Shown: positions 1 to 5,897 of the stretch, one piece after another
Layout: each line of letters opens with the position of its first letter
Numbering within the stretch: position 1 is the stretch's first letter
Assembly (NCBI GenBank): GCA_027485405.1
Contig: JAIXRB010000061.1
Coordinates: forward strand, 1 to 7,900
Source: Leptospiraceae bacterium
GTDB taxonomy: Bacteria; Spirochaetota; Leptospiria; Leptospirales; Leptospiraceae
Reading direction: 5' to 3'
Length of the DNA stretch: 7,900 bases
Translations under genes and position numbers: made by a program
The notes under the pieces: model-generated
The model's database searches: none
Seen by the model: only the letters and a program-made list of their open reading frames with translations
Told to the model about the DNA's origin: nothing

Positions 1-314
1 AAACGTTCCAAAGGTAGAAATCGATAGGAAAGGCTAAGAGAAATCAGAATTATATAATAGATATTTCTAATGAATTGTTTTCCAAAAGTTTCAGGAGATA
101 TCAGATGCAATTGGGCAGAATAAGAACCAAACATCATAGTCGTTATGGGAAGAAACAAGAAAAACCAAATCCGAGAATCGGGCCTTCTAAACTGCAAAAA
201 CAGAGGCAGAAAGTAAGAAAAGAAGATGAGATTGTTTCGGGTAACAGGGAGTGCCTGATCCAAGAGCAAGTAGCCATTGATAGATACTACAAATAAAATC
301 GAAAGAAAGATCAT
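1..314 (-). CDS. Hydrophobic membrane protein, 5' part only (runs off left edge)
   Basis: Partial gene: 104 codons are open without a stop from an ATG at 314-312 to the window edge. The ATG overlaps the TGA stop of the upstream gene as ATGA (314-311), a classic sign of translational coupling, so I place the start there. The visible protein is strongly hydrophobic, with likely membrane segments near residues 2-18, 28-41, 49-62 and 85-100, separated by short basic or polar loops (RRPDSR near 43-48, SPETFGKQ near 73-80). There is no cleavable signal peptide pattern. Function is not recognisable from this fragment. Its position directly after a GT-C-like transferase suggests a membrane step in glycan assembly, such as a second GT-C enzyme, a polymerase or a flippase, but that is inference. 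The other minus-strand frames are closed by stops early. That it is a real gene is fairly sure; its role is unknown. Confidence 0.72.
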   Translation of the reverse strand, partial: MIFLSILFVVSINGYLLLDQALPVTRNNLIFFSYFLPLFLQFRRPDSRIWFFLFLPITTMMFGSYSAQLHLISPETFGKQFIRNIYYIILISLSLSYRFLPLER

Positions 315-1855
315 TGGAGTCGTTCTAGGAAATATAAGTCTACATTTAAAAAGTGCCTATGTTCTAGGACTTTTACCGAGGCAGGAAACCAGTCGTTAAT
401 GTAATGAGGGAAAAGCCGCTTGGGAATATCAGGAGAGATAAAAACATCTTTCGGGCTTTTGATTAAAACAAATTGTTCTCCAGGTTTTGATACAATTTTT
501 TGAAACCCAGCTTCCTCTTGGATTTGAAAATGGCTTCGTTCCCAAAAGGAGCGACCAATCCAAATAGAAGAATATAAACTTGTATGGATCACTTTTTCAG
601 GCGACTTTTCTATAAAGGATTGGAGTTCCGATATTTCTCGACTCGAACGGTAAAGGACTTTGAGACCTTCTTTGGTGGAATGGTAATTGAAATAAAAAGT
701 GCCGAGAAATACGAACAAAACAACCCAAGACGATATGTTCTTTTGAGGAACCAAAGTACAGAATCCCAAAAGTAGCAACAAACAAGGTATCTCAAGATAT
801 CGCAAACCAAAGTAACCCACTCCCGCATAAAAGGTGACCAAAAGCGGGATTATCACCAAACAAACTAAACCTGAGAAAACAAGAGTCCGAGAAACCGAAG
901 TGAATGATTTTCGAAACAAAAAAAAAGACACTAAAACGAATCCATATAGCGGTTGAAAGGGCAACAATCCAACCATTAAAGAATCACCCAATAGATACGC
1001 CTTTAACAAGGACAATCTTTGGAGGTAGTGAGATTTGGCATTTTGGTTTTCCAAGACAGAGGAAACAAATCGATGGCCTAGAAAATGACCAGAATCCATA
1101 TAGTGGAACAATGATAAACAAAGGAATGGGAAAAGAAATCCCAATCCAAACATCAAACCTTCCTTACGGTTCTCCCAAAGTAAGAACACCCCAAAAACTC
1201 CTCCTAAGAACAAAGCTTCAAATCGAAAGGCATAGGCTATGCCCCATAAAAAGCCCATCCCTAGAAATCGGTATGGATTCGACTCTAAAACAAACAGTAT
1301 CAAGGAACCTAGCAGGCATAAGAGAAATATGGAGTTTTCTGAAAAATCGAGTACGGTAAGTAAAGGGAAGGAAAAGAAGAAGGAGAAAAATAAGGCAATC
1401 GACAGCCCGAAATTCTGAGACGTCCTGTAAAATAAAACTCCCGTCAAAAAAGCTGAACACAGGTAGAAAATCAAAGGAACTCGCATAGCACTTCCCATCC
1501 CCAGTTCGAGGAAAGACAGGATTCGGGAAACTAACCAGGGAAAGAAGGGCGGGTATTCCCAAACACATTTGGGAGATTCTATTCTAAAGATGGCCCAAGG
1601 ATACTGGATAGGAAAGAAATGGTAGTCGGGATCTTGGGGTTTACCCCGATACAAACATTCGGAATTCCGATCCTCAGATTTCCCTAAGGCAAACGCTTGG
1701 TAAAGCTTGATTTGTCCATCCCCGGTAACATAGATTCCATCACGGTCTAAGACTGATCGAAAGTAAAATATAGCGATTGCAAAGCCTACAAATAAAAAAA
1801 AGGTAAGAATCGTTTGCCAGAGCTTTAAACTAAGCTTTTGTTTAACTAAGATCAT
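311..1855 (-). CDS. GT-C-like multi-span membrane glycosyltransferase (LA_3751/LA_3752-type, putative)
   Basis: A 514-residue integral membrane protein. It has an N-terminal membrane anchor (about 12-33), then an extended loop containing GDGQIK (45-50) and YPPFFPW (101-107). About nine more hydrophobic segments follow between roughly 125 and 400, and a soluble tail of about 100 residues (415-514) ends the protein. An early acidic first loop followed by many membrane spans is the layout of GT-C enzymes, which use polyprenyl-phosphate sugars on the outer face of the inner membrane. The sequence resembles what is annotated in Leptospira as the LA_3751/LA_3752 family putative glycosyltransferase (from memory, not searched). 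The ATG at 1855-1853 is the only start, because an in-frame TGA lies 24 bases upstream with no start codon between. No clear Shine-Dalgarno is seen. It lies 84 bp after the DPM1-like transferase, a natural donor-making partner, and overlaps the next gene by 4 bp. Donor and acceptor are unknown. Confidence 0.85.
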   Translation of the reverse strand: MILVKQKLSLKLWQTILTFFLFVGFAIAIFYFRSVLDRDGIYVTGDGQIKLYQAFALGKSEDRNSECLYRGKPQDPDYHFFPIQYPWAIFRIESPKCVWEYPPFFPWLVSRILSFLELGMGSAMRVPLIFYLCSAFLTGVLFYRTSQNFGLSIALFFSFFFSFPLLTVLDFSENSIFLLCLLGSLILFVLESNPYRFLGMGFLWGIAYAFRFEALFLGGVFGVFLLWENRKEGLMFGLGFLFPFLCLSLFHYMDSGHFLGHRFVSSVLENQNAKSHYLQRLSLLKAYLLGDSLMVGLLPFQPLYGFVLVSFFLFRKSFTSVSRTLVFSGLVCLVIIPLLVTFYAGVGYFGLRYLEIPCLLLLLGFCTLVPQKNISSWVVLFVFLGTFYFNYHSTKEGLKVLYRSSREISELQSFIEKSPEKVIHTSLYSSIWIGRSFWERSHFQIQEEAGFQKIVSKPGEQFVLIKSPKDVFISPDIPKRLFPHYINDWFPASVKVLEHRHFLNVDLYFLERLQ

Positions 1856-1939
1856 TTTACGGTTTTTCGGCCAAAATCAAGGTTATGCGCTTTTCTTTTG
1901 TAGATATTCTTGTTTCTATATCCTAATAAAAACCTACAT

Positions 1940-2743
1940 CTATAGCCAGTTGCTGTCTTTTGGAATAAACTGTTCGGGCATCGTGTCCTTATAGAATCTC
2001 TTTTTATTAGCAAATAAATTGAAATAGAAAATATGCCGAAGTGCGGCAACTCCGTCTTTCCAAGTGATCTTCTTCCCTTCTAAATAATTTCTTGGGTAGT
2101 AAGAGATCGGATGTTCTTGGACACGAAGCTTCAACCTGGCGAGCTTTGCCGTAACCTCTGGTTCGAATCCAAATCGATTGGATTCGAGGTTTATATTTTT
2201 GATTATAACTGACTTAAAAACTTTGTAGCATGTCTCCATGTCCGAAACATACATTCCACTTAGGATATTACTTAACAAAGTTAAAATTCTATTGATCAGA
2301 TAATGAAACGTTCTGTGAACTTGGTGGCCTTCTTTTCGAAATCGAGAACCATAAACAACATCCGCCTTACCTGCAATCACTGGATCTATCAGTTTTTGGA
2401 TTTCTTCCATATCGTATTCAAAATCAGCATCTTGCACAATCAAAATTTCTCCTGATGCTAATTCGAATCCTTTTCGTAAGGCGGCTCCTTTTCCTTGGTT
2501 CTTTTCTTGTTTGTGGATTAGGACTTTACTTTTGAATGGAAACTTACTCAATATTTCGTACGAGTTATCTTTAGAAGAATCATCAATAAACACTAATTCT
2601 TTTGAGGGCTCGATGGGAAGTGCATCAATCATCTTCAAGAATCGTTCCAAATGACGAGATTCGTTGTAAATGGGGGTGACTAAGGATATAACGGTTTTTT
2701 GGGAAGAGTTTAAAGTTTTGTCTTTTGGAATTGCTTTTGCCAT
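1940..2743 (-). CDS. DPM1-like family 2 glycosyltransferase (polyprenyl-phosphate sugar synthase type)
   Basis: A 267-residue GT-A protein of the dolichol-phosphate mannosyltransferase / GtrB-like branch of family 2 (Pfam PF00535). Motifs in order: PIYNE (24-28), IDDSSKDNS (53-61), NQGKGAALRKG (82-92), the metal-binding QDADFEYD (104-111), YGSRF (131-135), SDMETCYKVF (167-176) and NRFGFEPEVTAKLAR (189-203). The C-terminal YYPRNYLEGKKITWKDG (215-231) is also characteristic. Enzymes of this kind move a sugar from a nucleotide donor to a polyprenyl phosphate at the cytoplasmic face. GtrB and many relatives carry two C-terminal membrane helices; this one ends soluble at 267, like DPM1 itself. Start: ATG 2743-2741, with a weak AGAG upstream; an in-frame TAG further up leaves no other ATG. 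It sits between the dehydrogenase and the GT-C-like gene, fitting a role as donor synthase. The sugar is not known. Confidence 0.93.
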   Translation of the reverse strand: MAKAIPKDKTLNSSQKTVISLVTPIYNESRHLERFLKMIDALPIEPSKELVFIDDSSKDNSYEILSKFPFKSKVLIHKQEKNQGKGAALRKGFELASGEILIVQDADFEYDMEEIQKLIDPVIAGKADVVYGSRFRKEGHQVHRTFHYLINRILTLLSNILSGMYVSDMETCYKVFKSVIIKNINLESNRFGFEPEVTAKLARLKLRVQEHPISYYPRNYLEGKKITWKDGVAALRHIFYFNLFANKKRFYKDTMPEQFIPKDSNWL

Positions 2744-2797
2744 TGTTTTCTCTGAAATTTTAAATGAGATATTTCCATTACGAAGCTAAATTACCAA

Positions 2798-2815
2798 AAA
2801 GCGAAGTAAAGCGAA
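2798..2815. repeat. Direct repeat AAAGCGAA x2, 10-bp period
   Basis: Two perfect copies of AAAGCGAA (2798-2805 and 2808-2815), separated by GT, lie in the 109-bp gap between the dehydrogenase and the DPM1-like transferase, 55-72 bases upstream of the latter's ATG. The spacing is one helical turn, so a protein-binding site is possible. Chance in a short AT-rich spacer is equally possible. Confidence 0.4.
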
Positions 2816-2830
2816 TTCTCTTCAGAATCC
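2813..2830 (-). other. Small intergenic hairpin
   Basis: In the minus-strand transcript, positions 2830-2824 and 2819-2813 can pair as a 7-bp stem (GGAUUCU with AGAAUUC, including one G-U) closed by a GAAG loop, 23 bases after the dehydrogenase stop. The sequence after it is pyrimidine-rich but has no long U run, so it is not a convincing terminator. It may pause transcription, protect the upstream message, or mean nothing. Confidence 0.25.
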
Positions 2831-2852
2831 TGTTCGAAAGGAATCAAAACCA

Positions 2853-3845
2853 TCAATCATCTTGGTAAGAGAATTCTGACTCAGGCACTTCTCGTAACAA
2901 AGATTCGCCTCTTAGAAATCGGATGCATTCTTCAGTAGCCTGCCTTTCCATTTCGCTTCTGCAATCATAAGAACAGGAACCCATATGCTGAGTCAAAATC
3001 ACATTTTGGAATTCACAAAGTGGTCCCTGATAAGGTTCCTCTTCGAATACGTCTAAGCCAGCTCCTTGTACTTTACCCGAAGTAAGAGCTGTGACTAGAT
3101 CCTTTTCGTTGATCAGCTCTCCCCTAGCCGTATTTACTATGAATACGCCATCTTTCATTGAAGATAATGTCTTTCGATTGATTATATGTTTGGTTTTTGA
3201 ATAGGCGGGGACATGCAATGAAATCAAATCAGAGTATGCAAAAACTTCACTTAGACTAACACTTTTGATTTGAATTCCTTGCTTCTGAAACTCACTGATT
3301 TCAGAATCTATATTTCGAATGTCGTGGACAATCAAGTTCGGTCTGAATGGGGCTAGTAAACGAACAAGGGACTTTCCAATTCTTCCAAAGCCAAAGAGGC
3401 CAATAGTTAAATGCCCAACTCTAGATCCATAGTTTCTCTTCCAAATCCCGTTCCTCATTTCATGATCAGACAGCTTAACATGTCTTATTACAGACAAAAT
3501 AAAGCCTAATGCCAATTCGGCCACTGCTGGGGTAACTGCATCAGGAGTGTAGCTAACCCGAATGCCTTTTTCTTTACAAAGTCTGAGTGGGACCGTATCG
3601 AGTCCTATTCCCACTCGGGAAATATGTTTTAGGTTCTTTGATGATAAGATCAATTCGGTTAAATTGTCTGTTCCTGCTATGATTGAAGTCGCATCCAAAG
3701 CAAATTGAGTCACTTCGCTGGAAGTGAGTTTTCGATTCAATGGATTCAGTTCGAATTTCCAGTCTTTGGAAGAGTTCAGAAGATCTAGAGGAGCGCTATC
3801 ATGCCTTGAAAATGGATGTGTTGAAATGAAAATTTTTCCTAACAT
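2853..3845 (-). CDS. D-isomer-specific 2-hydroxyacid dehydrogenase (SerA-like, no ACT domain)
   Basis: A 330-residue NAD-dependent oxidoreductase of the D-2-hydroxyacid dehydrogenase family, which interconverts 2-hydroxyacids and 2-oxoacids in the cytoplasm. The substrate-binding domain is formed by residues 1 to about 105 plus the C-terminus. The Rossmann domain has GLFGFGRIG (149-157, glycines 152/154/157), and D175 at the end of the second strand suggests NAD over NADP. The catalytic trio is in place: R241 (in NTARGE), E270 (in DVFEEEP) and H287 (in TQHMGS). It lacks the C-terminal ACT regulatory domain found in E. coli SerA. The ATG lies 3 bp after the stop of the GtrA-methyltransferase gene (TAG CAT ATG) with no clear Shine-Dalgarno, so translation is probably coupled. 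In this setting it may make a hydroxyacid or sugar-acid precursor of a glycan substituent, rather than serve serine synthesis; that is inference. A phosphoglycerate, glyoxylate or lactate-type substrate cannot be told apart. Confidence 0.93.
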   Translation of the reverse strand: MLGKIFISTHPFSRHDSAPLDLLNSSKDWKFELNPLNRKLTSSEVTQFALDATSIIAGTDNLTELILSSKNLKHISRVGIGLDTVPLRLCKEKGIRVSYTPDAVTPAVAELALGFILSVIRHVKLSDHEMRNGIWKRNYGSRVGHLTIGLFGFGRIGKSLVRLLAPFRPNLIVHDIRNIDSEISEFQKQGIQIKSVSLSEVFAYSDLISLHVPAYSKTKHIINRKTLSSMKDGVFIVNTARGELINEKDLVTALTSGKVQGAGLDVFEEEPYQGPLCEFQNVILTQHMGSCSYDCRSEMERQATEECIRFLRGESLLREVPESEFSYQDD

Positions 3846-3848
3846 ATG

Positions 3849-4988
3849 CTAAAGCTTTTTAATTACGATACGGATACTTTGTCCGAAACCTAAAGGTAAA
3901 AAATCCAACCAAGAGACAAAAGGAATGATAGAATTCATGACCATGGCATCTTGTTTTTTGATATTTGTCTGAGATAAGAGCTTCATTTTCAAAAACCAAC
4001 CAATTGCCCCAATGGGATTGAAAAAAGAAAAATCAAGCCACTTTACCTTATGGCGATCCAGCAAGTAATGCTCCCAACGTGCCCTATCTTTTTTCGAATA
4101 ACGACGGAAATGCCCGATCTTCTTATCAAAAGCAGAATACAACAAAGGCATGGCAGGGACAATCGCTACGAAAAAACCCCCATGCTTGAGAAGCTTCAAA
4201 CAGTGGTCGAGGATGGGTAGCTCGTCGGGAATGTGCTCTAAAACATTAGATGAATAAATACAATCATAGGATTCCCAATCCTTTTCATGAAAGATATCCC
4301 CACCTATTTTGAGAACCCGCTCCTGTTTAACAAATCGTTGTTTAAGGTGGTTTTGGTTGGATTCTGAGAGATCATATAGAACCAACGGAAAACCTTCAGC
4401 TACAAAGGCGGCAATCGTTCCCTTCCCGGCACCTAATTCTAAATTCTTTGCTCCTAAGTAGTCGGTCACTTTTTCCGCCATCCATCGGTTGTAGGTCTTT
4501 GCCTCTTCAATGGTTTCTAATACCTCGGTGCCCGTTCCTTCCTTAGAATAGGCTTCTTCATTAGCAATGATATTTGCTGATTCCGAAAAAACAAACAGAT
4601 CAAATCCGATAAAATTAAAGAGTACAATGACCGCTATACTCAGAACAGTAGCTACGGTCCAAGAGAATCCCAGATAGACCAACAGTGCAAAGACCGTCAA
4701 ACGTAGACAGATGCCAAAGAAAGAAATGGCATGAAATCTTAATAGTTTTCGAAACAATTGTTCACTATTTCCAAGCCAAGTGATCCAATTGTGTAATGGA
4801 AAGGATGCAATTAAGGCTATCTCGGTAGCCAGAAGATTGCCTAAATTCTGGGCAAAGAGACTCGAAGTAAAAAATGAAATCGAAAAAATCAGGTCAGCCG
4901 CAACATAGTTGATACCAAAGGTAAGAAATCCAACTAGAATATAGCGGTAATGTTTTCCTTCAAATAGAGAGAATAGTTTTATAAACAT
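3849..4988 (-). CDS. GtrA-like membrane domain fused to class I SAM-dependent methyltransferase
   Basis: A 379-residue two-domain protein. Residues about 14-135 form a GtrA-like domain (Pfam PF04138) of four membrane helices (roughly 14-37, 45-66, 84-106, 109-134), starting with RYILVGFLTFGINY and ending NFIGFDLFVF, both typical of the family. GtrA proteins are thought to flip undecaprenyl-phosphate-linked sugars across the inner membrane. After a polar linker (about 136-165) comes a class I methyltransferase: motif I LELGAGKGT (183-191), an acidic residue D206 after the second strand, NVLEHI (248-253), and the segment from P278 to D301 with LLYSAFD and GHFRRY. Two hydrophobic stretches (319-336, 351-370) near the end may touch the membrane. 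Four helices with cytoplasmic ends would place the methyltransferase in the cytoplasm. The ATG at 4988-4986 has GGA about nine bases upstream. It is the first gene of the minus-strand cluster. Methyl acceptor unknown; a sugar or lipid-linked sugar is likely. Confidence 0.9.
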   Translation of the reverse strand: MFIKLFSLFEGKHYRYILVGFLTFGINYVAADLIFSISFFTSSLFAQNLGNLLATEIALIASFPLHNWITWLGNSEQLFRKLLRFHAISFFGICLRLTVFALLVYLGFSWTVATVLSIAVIVLFNFIGFDLFVFSESANIIANEEAYSKEGTGTEVLETIEEAKTYNRWMAEKVTDYLGAKNLELGAGKGTIAAFVAEGFPLVLYDLSESNQNHLKQRFVKQERVLKIGGDIFHEKDWESYDCIYSSNVLEHIPDELPILDHCLKLLKHGGFFVAIVPAMPLLYSAFDKKIGHFRRYSKKDRARWEHYLLDRHKVKWLDFSFFNPIGAIGWFLKMKLLSQTNIKKQDAMVMNSIIPFVSWLDFLPLGFGQSIRIVIKKL

Positions 4989-5114
4989 TGTATTTCCATT
5001 AAGAAATGCTTAGCTAAAAATGTTAGCTATAAATGAAGCAAACGAATCAACCATTTGGTCAAAAAAGAAAGTTTTTTACTTCCTGGAAGACAGAATTACC
5101 AATTCCTGGCATCT
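4989..5114. promoter_or_regulatory. Divergent intergenic region, presumed promoters for both directions
   Basis: This 126-bp spacer separates the divergent GtrA-methyltransferase and glycosyltransferase genes, so promoters for both directions should be here or just inside the genes. It holds two copies of TTAGCTA (5010-5016, 5023-5029, 13-bp period), whose core TAGCTA is a palindrome. A plus-strand TATAAA (5028-5033) could be a -10 box, but I see no convincing -35 at proper spacing on either strand. The minus-strand word TAATGGAAATA (5001-4991) lies just before the ATG at 4988 and also occurs at 2780-2770 upstream of the DPM1-like gene. Confidence 0.35.
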
Positions 5115-5897
5115 ATGAAAGCAGATTTTGCCATCTCTATGGTGGTTTTCAATACCGAAAAAGCAACCCTAGAAAGGGCTCTTACTTCTGTAAAATTGCA
5201 ATCGATTCCTTTTCATTTCATTTTAGTCGACCAGTCTCTCGAACATTCCTATCGAAGTTGTATTCCTTCTGGGTCATCATGGAATTATTTGGCAAGGGAA
5301 AACTTAGGCTACGGATCCGGGAACAATGCAGGCCTAAAAAACCTACCTGATTCCGATTTTGTTTTAATTCTGAACCCTGATGTAATTTTAAATCACGATA
5401 CTCTAAGTGTCATAAAACAAATATTTTCTGAAGATACTGAAGGAAAGATTGGCATCTTGTCTGGAAAAATTCTAAACCCTGATCTCAGTTGGCAAAACTT
5501 AAACAAAAGGTTTCCGTCGTTAGCAGGTCTACTGGGAAGACGATTTGCTTTCCTGCAGAAATGGAATTGGTTCCGCCAGGCAGTCACTAGATACGAGATG
5601 GAGGACTGTGACCCAGAAAAAGAACAAGATGTAGAGCTAGTTCCAGGTTGTTTTTTGTGCCTAAGAAGAATCGTATGGGAACGAATGAATGGCTTTGATG
5701 AATCGTTCTTTCTATACTTTGAAGATTATGATCTTTGCCAGAAATGCAAAGAATTGGGGTACCGAGTTGTGTACACTCCTAAATTCTCTGTAATCCATGA
5801 ATACCAACGCAAAAGCCATTCTTCCCTTTGGCATTTTTACTTGTTTGCAAAAAGTATGATTCATTTCTTTCGTAAATGGGGCTTCCGTTGGCAATGA
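5115..5897 (+). CDS. Family 2 glycosyltransferase, WbbL/rhamnosyltransferase-like
   Basis: A 260-residue GT-A glycosyltransferase. Motifs: SMVVFNTE (8-15) as first strand, VDQS (38-41) for nucleotide binding, ENLGYGSGNNAGL (62-74), the metal site LNPDV (86-90), PGCFLCLRR (177-185) and FFLYFEDYDLC (198-208) with the catalytic acid pair. This pattern is that of the WbbL/RfbF group, which often adds L-rhamnose from dTDP-rhamnose to a lipid-linked oligosaccharide in the cytoplasm. The sugar itself is not proven by sequence. Length matches the family and there are no membrane segments. I chose ATG 5115 because it begins seven residues before the first strand. A TTG at 5055 would add 20 residues without family character. 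Neither start has a good Shine-Dalgarno, so the start is only moderately sure. It is the first of two plus-strand genes, and its TGA overlaps the next ATG. Confidence 0.88.
   Translation: MKADFAISMVVFNTEKATLERALTSVKLQSIPFHFILVDQSLEHSYRSCIPSGSSWNYLARENLGYGSGNNAGLKNLPDSDFVLILNPDVILNHDTLSVIKQIFSEDTEGKIGILSGKILNPDLSWQNLNKRFPSLAGLLGRRFAFLQKWNWFRQAVTRYEMEDCDPEKEQDVELVPGCFLCLRRIVWERMNGFDESFFLYFEDYDLCQKCKELGYRVVYTPKFSVIHEYQRKSHSSLWHFYLFAKSMIHFFRKWGFRWQ

Noticed and set aside
75..296. Plus-strand open frame of 73 codons, very basic
   Set aside because: It is antisense to the ATGA-coupled membrane gene at 1-314; the basic composition is what the complement of a Phe/Leu-rich membrane protein gives.
904..1359. 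Plus-strand open frame of 151 codons
   Set aside because: It is antisense within the GT-C-like gene, has no family resemblance, and is lysine/arginine/isoleucine-rich as expected for the shadow of a hydrophobic protein.
1218..1568. Minus-strand open frame of 116 codons
   Set aside because: It lies in an alternative frame fully inside the GT-C-like gene, with no recognisable domain.
1852..2049. Minus-strand frame of 65 codons bridging the DPM1-like and GT-C-like genes, ending in ATGA with the latter's start
   Set aside because: The coupling-like junction is tempting, but about half of it is an alternative frame of the DPM1-like gene, it has no domain, and the DPM1-like protein ends naturally without needing this tail.
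5033..5350. Plus-strand ATG frame overlapping the start of the 5115 glycosyltransferase
   Set aside because: Its frame is offset from the true glycosyltransferase frame and shows no motif; the family motifs are all in the other frame.
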